Assembly (NCBI GenBank): GCA_032718475.1
Contig: JAUCBJ010000577.1
Coordinates: forward strand, 1-64,000
DNA from: Nemertoderma westbladi
Taxonomy: Eukaryota > Xenacoelomorpha > Nemertodermatida > Nemertodermatidae
Length of the DNA: 64,000 nucleotides
Reading direction: 5' to 3'
Shown: piece by piece, positions 12,278 through 24,620 of the stretch
Numbering within the stretch: the stretch's first letter is position 1
How the letters are laid out: each line of letters begins with the position of its first letter
Notes under the pieces: generated by a model
Told to the model about the DNA's origin: nothing
What the model saw: the letters and a program-made list of their open reading frames with translations, nothing else
Database searches by the model: none
Made by a program: the position numbers and the translations under genes

Positions 12278-12730
12278 CTACCGTAAGTGTACCAGGATTA
12301 CCGTAAGTGTACCTGGTTTGTTTTTCTCCGGTGTCTTTATTTTAATTAATATTTCACTGTTAAATAATAATAATAATAAAAAGCTAGGGATTGCAAGTAA
12401 AAAGCTACAGTAGTAACAGCACTGTGTGATCTTGAACACACGGAGATTGTAGCGCATGGCTATTGCCTGAGGCTGTGAGGCCTGTCCATCACATAGGCGG
12501 CATATAAGGAATCTCGGGTCTCCAGCATTGGAGTCAGAACACAGTGGTGAAACCCGTTTGGTATGAATTGAGCAGCAACTCGTCGGCGTTTTCCTGATAA
12601 CTTTTCTAGGGGAATTTGGGCTGTTGATGGATAGGCCTAATCTACAGCCGACATAATTTTTGTGGTTGAGGCATACTTGCTCAAACCACTCCAGAGTTTC
12701 CAAAAGGAAATAGGCCTGCTCGTACTCCAT
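12278..12730 (-). CDS. Unidentified ORF, possible first exon, head-to-head with eL33
   Basis: The ATG at 12730 (minus) opens a frame of about 150 codons that starts MEYEQAYFLLETLEWFEQ and contains several cysteine pairs (CCSIH, CSDSN, CRLC). After about residue 105 the composition turns hydrophobic and low complexity (FLLLLLF), so the true exon probably ends before that at a donor such as the GTGTGT near 12440. I recognise no family. Its 5' end lies about 220 bp from the eL33 start on the other strand, so a shared promoter is possible. It could also be a chance ORF. Confidence 0.3.
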   Translation of the reverse strand: MEYEQAYFLLETLEWFEQVCLNHKNYVGCRLGLSINSPNSPRKVIRKTPTSCCSIHTKRVSPLCSDSNAGDPRFLICRLCDGQASQPQAIAMRYNLRVFKITQCCYYCSFLLAIPSFLLLLLFNSEILIKIKTPEKNKPGTLTVILVHLR

Positions 12731-12948
12731 AGTACTGCACAGTACTACGGTATGCACTAAGTTCTGATATTAACTCTGAAACTACAGTACATACACCAGT
12801 ACACTCCTGTCGGCTATCACTGTCTGACTGTATCAGGCTATACTGCTATACAGTAGCCTAGCAGCCTAGTGCAGTTGTGTATAGGCCTATCCAGCTATCT
12901 CAGTATCTACTGGTATACCGGTACCGGTAATTTCAACATTCAAGCAGG

Positions 12949-13320
12949 ATGAAACGGATAACTAAATTCGGAGCTCGTACGGCAAAACCAACACGGATGT
13001 ACAGTCGGGCCGTGTTCACAGGATACCGCCGCGGGCAGAGAAAACAACGAGAGAGTCAGGCCTTACTAAAGATAGAAGGAGTACACAGCCGCAATGAAAC
13101 GGACTTTTACATCGGAAAGCGCTGTGTTTTTGTATATAAAGCGCGAAGGAAAACGCAAATACCAGGAACCAGCAAATCCAATAAAATGCGAGCAATTTGG
13201 GGAAAAGTGTCGAAGTCGCACGGCAAATCGGGCGCGGTTCGAGCTAGGTTTCGGCGGAATCTACCGGGAGACGCCATGGGTAAGCGGATACGGATAATGA
13301 TGTATCCCAGTCGAATATAG
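12949..13320 (+). CDS. RPL35A: 60S ribosomal protein eL33 (RPL35A), intronless copy
   Basis: Component of the large ribosomal subunit. The ATG at 12949 gives 123 codons; a second ATG at codon 17 gives a length nearer the family's roughly 110 residues. Family blocks are clear: [73 protein letters not shown], and the family's C-terminal MYPSRI. The frame is uninterrupted and has no intron, whereas animal RPL35A genes usually have several, so this looks like a processed retrocopy that kept its reading frame. The N-terminal 16 residues do not match the usual start and may be 5' untranslated sequence. An AATAAA lies near 13609. Whether it is expressed is unknown. Confidence 0.85.
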   Translation: MKRITKFGARTAKPTRMYSRAVFTGYRRGQRKQRESQALLKIEGVHSRNETDFYIGKRCVFVYKARRKTQIPGTSKSNKMRAIWGKVSKSHGKSGAVRARFRRNLPGDAMGKRIRIMMYPSRI

Positions 13321-14040
13321 TGTAACTTGGACAGTAAGATGGACTTTGTAAGATGGGTTTCATGACTGTCTGTCTGTCTGTCAGTGACAAGTCTCGTATA
13401 AACTGATTGAGTTACGTTTGTAAGTAAGGTTACAGATTGGTTGCGAGTGTATAGGAATTATAATAACTCTCCTACTCCTATATCATTCTGTATATGTATA
13501 TTTTGTATGTCGGTATTTTATGGTGTCATATCAGACTGTCAGAGCGCGAAGCCGTCAATATGTAACTGTGTTAGTTATATACGGGTACTTATTGTTTAAC
13601 TAAATATAATAAAACCAAACAATATATAATAATTATCGTATATTTTAAGCTATCCACTATTAACCCAATATTTCGCTACATATCCCGACCATGCACCCAT
13701 CCTCTACCTAACCTAAGACTGCATGTCGTCGTCATATTTTAGGGTTGCCATTTCTACGTATAAGGAATTTTTTAGATGTATATAATAGTCAAATCAATCT
13801 AGCAAAAAACCCTTAAGTATTTAGCAATCAATCCGAACCACATATTTTGGAATCTATATATTTCCTTGTTAATGCCCAAAAAAAGTCTATAAAATATTAT
13901 ATTGCGGATCACATGTTTATTCATAAAAATTCTGCGTAAATTTCCATAACACAAGCCAAACAAAAAGAACAGTAGGGAAGAGTAAGTAGCAAATTGGTGA
14001 TGTTCCAGTATAATTAAATATAATAATCATATTTTTAAAT
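13321..14040. other. AT-rich non-coding DNA
   Basis: 3' flank of eL33, with a CTGTCTGT run near 13366-13380 and several possible poly(A) signals. No other gene is seen. Confidence 0.5.
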
Positions 14041-15005
14041 ATATCGAAAATTTCACGATGATATACACCATGACCCGTAATATGGTGTCATTTTCTGATG
14101 ACACGGACCCCCCCCCCCCCCAGATTTTTCTACAAATCTTCATCATATTGTTTGAAATTTGAAACACAACTAGTTCAACTCACCGTGGTTGTTACCATGG
14201 AAGCCGGAATTTTCGATTTTACCTTTAAATAGGCTATAATTAGTAATAATAATGATTTACCTTTTTATAGGCGTTTTAAATAAGTGTCTTTTGCGAAATC
14301 GCAGCCTCCGTATCGTGGCAATTCTTCACATTAGTTGTAATTTTTTCATATCATTAGAAAGCTCGCGTTGAAAGGATTCCAATTATGTAACAATATCTGA
14401 ATTTCGTTGAGAAACAACTGAGATTCAGGCGTTCAAAGATTGGAAGTTCGCTGCAGGTCATTTATTATATTTAATAAATATAAGTACACGATGTTCTGGA
14501 ACATTTTGTTTAAGTATTAATAGCTACGCAATAGATATATTGGATAGGAATACCGCTGTTGCCCACCAACTCATAAAATAAATAACACATTCTAGAATTT
14601 TGTGTATTTATTAAATATAATAAATGGCCTGTAGCGAACAATAATTCTTGCAATCTTTGAACGCCTATATCTCAGCTGTTTCTCAACGAAATTCAGACAT
14701 TGTTACATATTTGGAATCCTTGCCACGCAAGCTTCCAATGATATGAAAAAAAATACGAATGAATGGCCACGATACGGAAGGTGCGATTTCGCAAAAGACA
14801 CTTTTTTAAAACGCTTATTAAAAATATTTAAAGACGAAAGCGAAAATTCCGGCTTCATGGGGTCAACGACGGTGAGTCGAACTAGTTGTGTTTCTAATTT
14901 CAAGCAATATGATAAAGATTTGTAGAAAAATCTGGGGGGGGGGGGGGGGGGGTCCATGTCATCAGAAAATGACAGTATATTAATTACAGTTCATGGTGTA
15001 TTAAG
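14041..15005. repeat. Long inverted repeat with homopolymer C/G tracts (MITE-like)
   Basis: The left arm (about 14060-14480) is repeated in inverted orientation as the right arm (about 14620-15000), around a 140-bp AT-rich centre. The ends read ATACACCATGA and TCATGGTGTAT. Each arm has a poly-C or poly-G tract at the mirrored position (14109-14122 C; 14934-14952 G). A segment with TCAGCTGTTTCTCAACGAAA occurs in the right arm; close relatives lie at 16370 and 44520, so it belongs to a dispersed family. It is probably a non-autonomous element; no transposase is seen. Confidence 0.7.
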
Positions 15006-15059
15006 GTAACTGATGTAAAAATATATACAATTCCAGAATTCCACTGCAAGGAAATGTAA

Positions 15060-15960
15060 TAATTTCCACAAATTTAAGGGTCAGAGTAAAACGCGGATCC
15101 GGGTTCTACATTTAACATTGTCACTACGGAAGTCGATTTTTTTTACATTTTGATAACTCCCAAAAATAAAACTATAACCTGTCGAGCTGTAACCTGGTAA
15201 CCTGCTGACTTTAGTTTATCATTTTGGTTAAAATAACGTGCCACTGTAACCTACTCCTTTCCCTTAATTGATCATATTGGAATCCGGATCCGCGTTTTAC
15301 ACCAACCCAAATTTAAGCGAAGATTTTTCACAATGAAGTTTGGATTGCTTTATTGAATTTAGGTGGAGTGTATTAGAATTGTATTAGTTTAAAAATCACA
15401 ATAGTTTATCATGGCTGGGTATTTTTTGGAAATAAGGGTGTTTGAGGTCGACAAATCTGATGGGCTGGGTAACATACAACACCCTCGTTTTATAGAGAAT
15501 AGTGTTAATAAGCTTCCCATTTTGTACAAGCCAAAATAGTAGTAAAAATGCCCCGGAATTATTAAACAAATTACCGTTGCTCTAGAAACTGAATTAGTAA
15601 CTATGTAGTTGTGCATAGTTCAGCCAATCGATAGTCATTGGACTACAATTTGATTAAAAATACCAAATTTGGGGAAAATCTCACCAATAGTTACCTTGTT
15701 GTTTCTATGTAAAATTCATGTTGCTACGGAAAGAAACATGAAATTAAAAGTGATCCGCATAATCCGGGGGGGGGGGGGGGGGGGGGAATGGTGGACTGGA
15801 CGCAAATCCAATCTTGGCGAATTAATATCCCGCCTCAATGTTAAATTCTCAATTTAGGGAAAGGAGCAGGTTACAGTGGCACGTTATTTTAACCAGAACA
15901 ATAAACTAAACACAATAGAACAGGTTACAGTTTTATTTTTGAGAGTGATCAGCTGTTATT
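15060..15960. repeat. Nested inverted repeats, second palindromic region
   Basis: Two mirrored pairs are visible. GTAAAACGCGGATCCGGG (15087) pairs with CCGGATCCGCGTTTTAC (about 15284). The stretch 15160-15262, with AACGTGCCACTGTAACCT, pairs with 15855-15950, with GTTACAGTGGCACGTTATTT. A G run of about 21 bases lies at 15766-15786. No gene is supported. Confidence 0.6.
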
Positions 15961-16009
15961 CGCGTCCATTTCCCCTGGAGATGGATTCATTTTTATTGCG
16001 TCCACTTCC

Positions 16010-17090
16010 ACGCCCCCACCCCCCCCCCCCCCCCCCCCCTATCTGCTTTTTTTGGGGTATTAACAAGGTAATATAGAATTGAAAAAAATTGGTTCGGATA
16101 AATTGCGAATTGGTTATGGGTTGACCACCCCCTTTTTTGGCTAGATTGATATTTTATTTTAACTAATAAATGCTTCATATTCTGGAACTTTTTGTTTATC
16201 CAATACGTAGCTGGTCAACAATTCATTACTCATTAATTATATTAGTAATCATAATATTAGGAAGCTATTCATACATTAACAAAATGTTCCAGAATGTGAT
16301 TAAATAAATATATATACAGTAAATTAGCCTCTCCCAGGTGCAAAACCATGCAACATTTGAACGTTAATATCTCAGCTATTTAACAACGAAATTCAGATTG
16401 TGTTACATATTTGGAATCCTTGCATGGCCAGCTTTCCATTGGTACCAACAAACAGCTTTACGGAACGCAAAAATAAAAATGATGGCTCACCAACTAAGTG
16501 GTCGCTTTCAAATTTAATAAATATAATTAAGATTTGTAAAATAAAATAATAAATTCATCATTAAATTATGACACTATATTCCGGTAGAATGTAACGACAT
16601 GCCGACTTTAAGGGAATTCGGGAAGGGATATGCGGGAAAGCAAGTTAAAGTTCATCTCTGGGAAACCCCCCCCCCCCCCCCCCCGTATAGACCCGTTTCC
16701 GCACTGCTTTTTTATATTCTGAGATTTTTTTGAGCTGTTTTTCTAGCTTTTTATCGAGCTATTTTTTTTTCAAGCTTTTTCTTGAGCTTTTTTTCAAGCG
16801 CGTTATGGCTTTTCTAACGTTTAGTTAAAATGAAGAAATAATATGAATGTTCTAGAATTAGATAATTATGATATTCGACCCAGCTTTTTTTGAGCTGTTT
16901 TTCAAGCTTTTTTTGAAATTTTTTGAGCTGTTCTTCAAGCTTTTTTTGGAGCTTTATTCTATATTTTAGGTTTTAACATTCCAAAATTCTCAGATTCATC
17001 TTGAAGCAATGAATTTCTAGAAATTGTTTTAACTAAAAAAAACTTGAATTAAAGCTCAAATAAAGCAGCGCGGAAACGGGCCTTTAACCA
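16010..17090. repeat. Repeat-rich non-coding DNA with poly-C tracts and GAGCTTTTTT-type low complexity
   Basis: C runs at 16019-16038 and 16667-16684. The segment 16330-16460 is a copy of the TTTGAACG/ATCTCAGCTATTT family also found at 14640-14760 (inverted partner) and 44490-44610. From 16720 to 16960, degenerate GAGCTGTTTTTC and CAAGCTTTTTT units alternate. No gene is seen. Confidence 0.6.
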
Positions 17091-17104
17091 ATGAAAACTA
17101 TATT

Positions 17105-17560
17105 CCGGGACATGGTCCCCCTCACACGGCGCAACTTGTTGTTGGTCCCCCTCACACGGCGCAACTTGTTGTTGGTCCCCCTCACACGGCGCAACTTGTT
17201 GTTGGCCCCCCTCACACGGCGCAACTTGTTGGACCCTCCCTCACACACAGAAACTCTTTGCTCAAGATAATAACAATTATTACAAAATAAATAGCTAACA
17301 TTCATTCCAATCATTTTATATAGAATATCTAATCGTTCAAATTATCGAATATTAGCTACAGTAGTATAAAAATGGGATGTAATAAAAATTATAAAAAAGT
17401 TGCTGGGAATATAACTTTTTAAAAATGTTCCCGCAATTTGTTGCTGGACTTTTCACACACAGAAACAAGTTGCTGAAATTTATTGCTGGAATGCTCACAC
17501 ACAGAAACAAGTTTCGGAAGCAAGTTGTTGCAACTTGTCGCTGAAACTTGTATGACATTT
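17105..17560. repeat. Small tandem repeats, 30-bp unit and CACACACAGAAAC unit
   Basis: A 30-bp unit (GGTCCCCCTCACACGGCGCA then ACTTGTTGTT) is present about four times at 17114-17230. Related CACACACAGAAAC...AGTTGC pieces lie at 17244, 17455 and 17500. Nothing coding is supported. Confidence 0.75.
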
Positions 17561-17637
17561 ATGTGAAGCCTCATTTTGTTTGTACCGCCAAATGGTGACT
17601 TCTGCAGTAAATACCCAACAGGGAGGTCCTAGAGCGA

Positions 17638-20600
17638 AGGTCCGAATGGGAGGAAGGTCGGAATGGGACGAAGGTCGGAAAGGGACGAAGGTCGGAAAGG
17701 GACGAAGGTCGGAATGGGAAGAAGGACCGAATGGGACGAAGGTCCGAATGGGACGAAGGTCCGAATGGGACGAAGGTCTGGAAAGGGACGAAGGTCTGGA
17801 ATGGGACGAAGGTCGGAATGGGACGAAGGTCCGAATGGGACGAAGGTCCGAATGGGACGAAGGTCCGAATGGGACGAAGGTCCGAATGGGACGAAGGTCC
17901 GAATGGGACGAAGGTCGGAATGGGACGAAGGTCGGAAAGGGACGAAGGTCGGAATGGGACGAAGGACTGAATGGGACGAAGGTCCGAATGGGACGAAGGT
18001 CCGAATGGGACGAAGGTCGATGGGACGAATGGGACGAAGGTCTGAATGGGACGAAGGTCCGAATGGGACGAAGGTCCGAATGGGACGAAGGTCCGAATGG
18101 GACGAAGGTCGAATGGGACGAAGGTCGGAATGGGACGAAGGTCCGAATGGGACGAAGGTTCGAATGGGCGAAGGTCGAATGGGACGAAGGTCCGAATGGG
18201 ACGAAGGTCCGAATGGGGAAGGTCGAATGGGGAAGGTCCGAATGGGACGAAGGTCGGAATGGGACGAAGGTCCGAATGGGACGAAGGTCCGAATGGGACG
18301 AAGGTCTGAATGGGACGAAGGTCGGAATGGGACGAAGGTCGGAATGGGACGAAGGTCGGAATGGGACGAAGGTCCGAATGGGACGAAGGTCCGAATGGGA
18401 CGAAGGTCCGAATGGGACGAAGGTCTGAATGGGACGAAGGTCCGAATGGGACGAAGGTCCGAATGGGACGAAGGTCCGAATGGGACGAAGGTCCGAATGG
18501 GACGAAGGTCCGAATGGGACGAAGGTCTCGAATGGGACGAAGGTCCGAATGGGACGAAGGTCCGAATGGGACGAAGGTCGAATGGGACGAAGGTCTGAAT
18601 GGGACGAAGGTCCGAATGGGACGAAGGTCCGAATGGGACGAAGGTCGAATGGGACGAAGGTCGGAATGGGACGAAGGTCGAATGGGACGAAGGTCTGAAT
18701 GGGACGAAGGTCCGAATGGGACGAAGGTCCGAATGGGACGAAGGTCTGAATGGGACGAAGGTCCGAATGGGACGAAGGTCCGAATGGGACGAAGGTCCGA
18801 ATGGGACGAAGGTCCGAATGGGACGAAGGTCTCGAATGGGACGAAGGTCGGAATGGGACGAAGGTCCGAATGGGACGAAGGTCCGAATGGGACGAAGGTC
18901 CGAATGGGACGAAGGTCGGAATGGGACGAAGGTCCGAATGGGACGAAGGTCGGAATGGGACGAAGGTCCGAATGGGACGAAGGTCCGAATGGGACGAAGG
19001 TCCGAATGGGACGAAGGTCGAATGGGACGAAGGTCGAATGGGACGAAGGTCCGAATGGGACGAAGGTTCGAATGGGACGAAGGTCCGAATGGGACGAAGG
19101 TCCGAATGGGACGAAGGTCCGAATGGGACGAAGGTCCGAATGGGACGAAGGTCCGAATGGGACGAAGGTCCGAATGGGACGAAGGTTCGAATGGGACGAA
19201 GGTCCGAATGGGACGAAGGTCCGAATGGGACGAAGGTCCGAATGGGACGAAGGTCCGAATGGGACGAAGGTCCGAATGGGCGAAGGTCCGAATGGGACGA
19301 AGGTCCGAATGGGACGAAGGTCCGAATGGGACGAAGGTCCGAATGGGACGAAGGTCGGAATGGGACGAAGGTCTGAATGGGACGAAGGTCCGAATGGGAC
19401 GAAGGTCCGAATGGGACGAAGGTCGGAATGGGACGAAGGTCGGAAAGGGACGAAGGTCGAATGGGACGAAGGTACTGAATGGGACGAAGGTCCGAATGGG
19501 ACGAAGGTCCGAATGGGACGAAGGTCCGAATGGGCGAAGGTCCGAATGGGACGAAGGTCCGAATGGGACGAAGGTCCGAATGGGACGAAGGTCCGAATGG
19601 GACGAAGGTTCGAATGGGGAAGTCGAATGGGACGAAGTCGAATGGGACGAAGGTCCGAATGGGACGAAGGTCCGAATGGGACGAAGGTCCGAATGGGACG
19701 AAGGTCCGAATGGGACGAAGGTCCGAATGGGACGAAGGTCGGAATGGGACGAAGGTCCGAATGGGACGAAGGTCCGAATGGGACGAAGGTCCGAATGGGA
19801 CGAAGGTCGGAATGGGACGAAGGTCCGAATGGGACGAAGGTCCGAATGGGACGAAGGTCTGAATGGGACGAAGGTCCGAATGGGACGAAGGTCCGAATGG
19901 GACGAAGGTCCGAATGGGGAAGGTCCGAATGGGACGAAGGTCCGAATGGGACGAAGGTCTGAATGGGACGAAGGTCGGAATGGGACGAAGGTCGGAATGG
20001 GACGAAGGTCCGAATGGGACGAAGGTCGGAATGGGACGAAGGTCTGAATGGGACGAAGGTCGGAATGGGACGAAGGTCTGAATGGGACGAAGGTCCGAAT
20101 GGGACGAAGGTCGGAATGGGACGAAGGTCGAATGGGACGAAGGTCCGAATGGGACGAAGGTCCGAATGGGACGAAGGTCCGAATGGGACGAAGGTCCGAA
20201 TGGGACGAAGGTCCGAATGGGGAAGGTCCGAATGGGACGAAGGTCGAATGGGACGAAGGTCCGAATGGGACGAAGGTCCGAATGGGACGAAGGTCGAATG
20301 GGACGAAGGTCGAATGGGACGAAGGTCCGAATGGGACGAAGGTCGGAATGGGACGAAGGTTCGAATGGGACGAAGGTCCGAATGGGACGAAGGTCCGAAT
20401 GGGACGAAGGTCCGAATGGGACGAAGGTCGAATGGGACGAAGGTCCGAATGGGACGAAGGTCCGAATGGGACGAAGGTCGGAATGGGACGAAGGTCGGAA
20501 TGGGACGAAGGTCCGAATGGGACGAAGGTCGGAATGGGACGAAGGTCCGAATGGGACGAAGGTCCGAATGGGACGAAGGTCCGAATGGGACGAAGGTCGG

Positions 20601-21738
20601 AATGGGACGAAGGTCCGAATGGGACGAAGGTCGGAATGGGACGAAGGTCTGAATGGGACGAAGGTCCGAATGGGACGAAGGTCCGAATGGGACGAAGGTC
20701 CGAATGGGACGAAGGTCCGAATGGGACGAAGGTCCGAATGGGACGAAGGTCCGAATGGGACGAAGGTCGGAATGGGACGAAGGTCCGAATGGGACGAAGG
20801 TCCGAATGGGACGAAGGTTCGAATGGGACGAAGGTCCGAATGGGACGAAGGTCCGAATGGGACGAAGGTCCGAATGGGACGAAGGTCCGAATGGGACGAA
20901 GGTCGGAATGGGACGAAGGTCGGAATGGGACGAAGGTCCGAATGGGACGAAGGTCGGAATGGGACGAAGGTCCGAATGGGACGAAGGTCCGAATGGGACG
21001 AAGGTCCGAATGGGACGAAGGTCCGAATGGGACGAAGGTCGGAATGGGACGAAGGTCGGAATGGGACGAAGGTCCGAATGGGACGAAGGTCGGAATGGGA
21101 CGAAGGTCCGAATGGGACGAAGGTCCGAATGGGACGAAGGTCCGAATGGGACGAAGGTCTGAATGGGACGAAGGTCCGAATGGGACGAAGGTCGGAATGG
21201 GACGAAGGTTCGAATGGGGAAGGTCCGAATGGGACGAAGGTCGGAATGGGACGAAGGTCCGAATGGGACGAAGGTCGGAATGGGACGAAGGTTCGAATGG
21301 GACGAAGGTCGGAATGGGACGAAGGTCCGAATGGGGAAGGTCCGAATGGGACGAAGGTCCGAATGGGACGAAGGTCCGAATGGGGAAGGTCCGAATGGGA
21401 CGAAGGTCCGAATGGGACGAAGGTCCGAATGGGACGAAGGTCGGAATGGGACGAAGGTCCGAATGGGACGAAGGTCGGAATGGGACGAAGGTCGGAATGG
21501 GACGAAGGTCGGAATGGGACGAAGGTCCGAATGGGACGAAGGTCCGAATGGGACGAAGGTCGGAATGGGACGAAGGTCCGAATGGGACGAAGGTCGGAAT
21601 GGGACGAAGGTCGGAATGGGACGAAGGTCCGAATGGGACGAAGGTCGGAATGGGACGAAGGTCCGAATGGGACGAAGGTCCGAATGGGACGAAGGTCCGA
21701 ATGGGACGAAGGTCCGAATGGGACGAAGGTTCGAATGG
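17638..21738 (+). repeat. Minisatellite array, 17-bp unit GGTCCGAATGGGACGAA, about 240 copies
   Basis: About 4.1 kb of head-to-tail copies. Common variants are GGTCGGAA..., GGTCTGAA..., the 16-bp GGTCGAA... and a short form lacking ACGA (GGGGAAGG). The plus strand is purine rich (12 of 17 bases). Because 17 is not a multiple of 3 and the main unit has no stop, all three plus frames are open and all encode the same 17-residue cycle, GRRSEWDEGPNGTKVRM. Stops come only from the GGTCTGAATG variant, where TGA is followed at once by an in-frame ATG. I treat the long ORFs here as by-products of the repeat. Confidence 0.95.
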
Positions 21739-22504
21739 AACGATTCTAAAGAATCACGATTAAATACTCAGCCAATCATTTTGGATAAACGCAAGCTGTC
21801 TTTTAGTCTGGCCCCTTATAACATTGCTGCTTGTCATTTAGATGTAATTACCCTTTGCTCGAGTAGTGAGTTTGACTGGTTCCCAGCTAGGCAATTGCCC
21901 TGGCCCATGCAATCAGGGAGCTAAAAGTATAGGGTGTGGAGTGGTGGGGCATTTTATAAGTTAATTACGTTTAGATCAATTAAAAACACATTTCTTAAAA
22001 CAAATCACTTGAACTAATTTAAACTATAATGGAATGGGGTATGGGTATTACAGCTATATAATGTTTAAGTATAATAATTATTTAAATCATAATAATGCTA
22101 GAAAATAATTTATTTCCATTAAAGGGCTGGCAGAAAAATGCTGTTTTTTTTTACCGTAATCAACTAATTAACTGCTATTATCTTAGCTTCTCGAAGGCCA
22201 CACGCAAATTCAACTTCGAAGATATCTAAACTTTTGCTAAGCAACATCTGCATCAAGTTTGGTTAGATTTCAACGAGGATTGGCCGAGTTATTTTTGTTC
22301 AAAATTGGACATAACAGAACAAATAACAGACACCGAATGATTTAGTGATACCCGTATGCTAAGCTCGCTTATTTTCGTGGCTCGCCCCACACAGTTAAAA
22401 TATACAAAGGTTTACTACAACTAGCAGTCAAGGACGTTACTTTCTTTTTTAATAGGGACAATTATGCTCAATTTGATGGTGTCGCTTTGGACTTTACGCT
22501 TGGG
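21739..22504. other. Non-coding DNA after the minisatellite
   Basis: No gene is supported. The segment CGTGGCTCGCCCCAC (22378) recurs at 25160 and inverted at 30921, so part of this is a dispersed repeat. Confidence 0.4.
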
Positions 22505-22944
22505 CTTTTAACTGCTGAGGACACCAAATCTCTGGATGGCACATTCACAAGAATGCTACGCCGGGTTCATTGTGTCAAGTACAATGCACACATCTCCAAC
22601 CAGACACTATATAACATTGGAGGTGTCTCATTGGTTCCCCCAAGCTTGACACTAGAACAAAATCGACAGCATTGCATTGCAGGCAGGACATTGCTTTCGC
22701 CGTGAGGACCAGCCAGTGCATAATCTTGTACTTTGGCAGCCTCATGGCGTGAATAAGCATGGTGGACAGCAGCCCATGACTTTCTTGAGACGCATCCTAA
22801 AGGACACTGGCCTTGAAGATGCGGATGATCTAGCAAATGTCATGGGTGATAGGGAGTTGTGGCGGTGCAATTTTGTTGACAAGCCGGCACAGCATTCTTA
22901 AAAATGCAGCTGCAATGCAGCATGCCGATCCTAGTAGTAGTAGT
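22505..22944 (+). mobile_element. LINE#2 family 3' end
   Basis: It encodes the last RT residues (LTAEDTKSLDGTF, RMLRRVHCVKY) and the 3' region seen in the nested copy (9706-10079), including the final GCATGCCGATCC followed by TAG repeats at 22930-22944. It is 5' truncated and has lost its frame. Confidence 0.75.
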
Positions 22945-23512
22945 AGTTTTGGGGAGCCCTCTGGGCCCTTTTTTGCAAATGTGGGATTTTGAAGAAAAGT
23001 GGCTCGATAGTTACAAAAAATTTATTTATTTATTAAATATATTTATTTTATTTATGTGGATGATTGCTTTGTTTTGTTTGACAGTTTTGATAGTACTAAA
23101 TTATTCTTGGATTATTTAAACGATAAATACCCGTGTATACAATTTACACTAGAGCTTGAGAATGATAATGCAGTCCGATTTTTGGATGTGCTACAGTACT
23201 TGCTAACTTCAGGATACTATAAACCCACTTACACGGGTCTATTTACTAAGTTTGAATCTTTCATTCACTTTAGCTTTAAAGTACCGGTAGCACTTATACA
23301 AACACTGGTATATCGTGCAGTGAGAATCTGTTCGAGCTGGCCCACAAGCCATCAATGTTTTCTCCTATATTCGATCTAAGCCGAATATCCAACGGATATC
23401 CAGCAATAAGTTTAATAGATAGGCGTAGTGTAATTAATAAAACATTGACACGTACTGTATCTAACTCAGATTCTGAGTTGAATCCAGTACCGAATATAGT
23501 ACTACGTTCGGC

Positions 23513-23600
23513 ATGCTGCATTGCGGCTGCATTATATATATATATATTACATATAATTACGAATGCTGTGCCGGCTTGTCGACAAAATTGCGCCGCTTGA
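23513..23600 (-). mobile_element. LINE#2 family 3'-end fragment
   Basis: On the minus strand it carries the conserved 3' region (TTGTCGACAAGCCGGCACAG, later TGCAGCATGCCGAACGTAG), with a (TA)n insertion at the position where the 51.7-kb copy also has one. Very short and inactive. Confidence 0.6.
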
Positions 23601-24156
23601 AACTTCGCATAGTTATAACAATAAAGATCGTCAGTCTGCGTTTAGGAAAAATATTTTATGACAAAACAGGACAAGCAACGAGCGCAACGAGGCATATAAT
23701 GAAGACGAGTACTGCGTTGACTAAATTATTATATAAACCACCTGGCTTCACATATTGATCGCATCCCTAGTTATTATTATTATAAAGATCGTCCTAGCCT
23801 GCGTTTAAGAAATATATTTAAATACAAAACAGGACGAACGCAACGAGGCTTATAATGAAAACGAGTACTGCGTTTATTATATTCCTATAAACCACCTGGC
23901 TTTGCATATTGAACGTGCGATTGGAAATAAGTTCGTGCTACCCTTCCGTGGGTGGTAGATGTCGCGGTTATGTATTGGTGGTTGGGAAGGGTGGGGGGGG
24001 GGGGGGGGGAGATTAAAATGGGTGAACACGTACTGTCCCCCTTTCTTTGATTGATTGGTGGTGTGGGTAAATTTCTCAAAACCTGATTTTGTGATACAGT
24101 CGCTCAATTTTAATTTGTATCTCATAACTGGGCCTCGTGCTGCGCGAAGGCCCCAC

Positions 24157-24620
24157 GAACGTGTTCTAGTGTCAAGCTTGGCGGAACCAATGAGACACCT
24201 CCAATGTTATATAGTGTCTGGTTGGAGATGTGTGCATTGTACATGACAGAATGAACCCGGCGTAGCATTCTTGTGAATGTGCCATCCAGAGATTTGGTGT
24301 CCTCAGCAGTTAGAGCCCAGCATGGAAAATGGAAAATTCAACAACTCCCTATCACCCATGATATTTACTAGATCATCCCCATCTTCTAGGCCAGTGTCCT
24401 TTAAGAGGCGTCTCGAGAAAGTCATGGGCTGTCCACCATGCTTATTCATTCCATGAGGCTGCCAAAGTACAAGTTTACGCAATGGCTGGTCGTCACGGCG
24501 ATGTCCTGCAAAGCGAAGGCGGTTCGGTTCAAGCTAGTGGAGACTAATTGAACACCACCAATGTTGTATAGATTCAGATTGGAGATGTGTTCATTGTACT
24601 TGCCACAATGAACCAAATAT
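24157..24620 (-). mobile_element. Two LINE#2 family fragments
   Basis: 24157-24326 and about 24340-24620 each match parts of the 9706-10150 LINE region (for example GGAGGTGTCTCATTGG, and the stretch around AGAAGATGGGGATGATCTAG). They lie in the same orientation but in an order that shows two separate fragments. Inactive. Confidence 0.6.

Noticed and set aside
17580-21924. Many long ORFs (up to 571 codons) in three frames
   Set aside because: They are a consequence of a 17-bp repeat lacking stops; all frames encode the same cycle, and there is no unique domain or gene structure.
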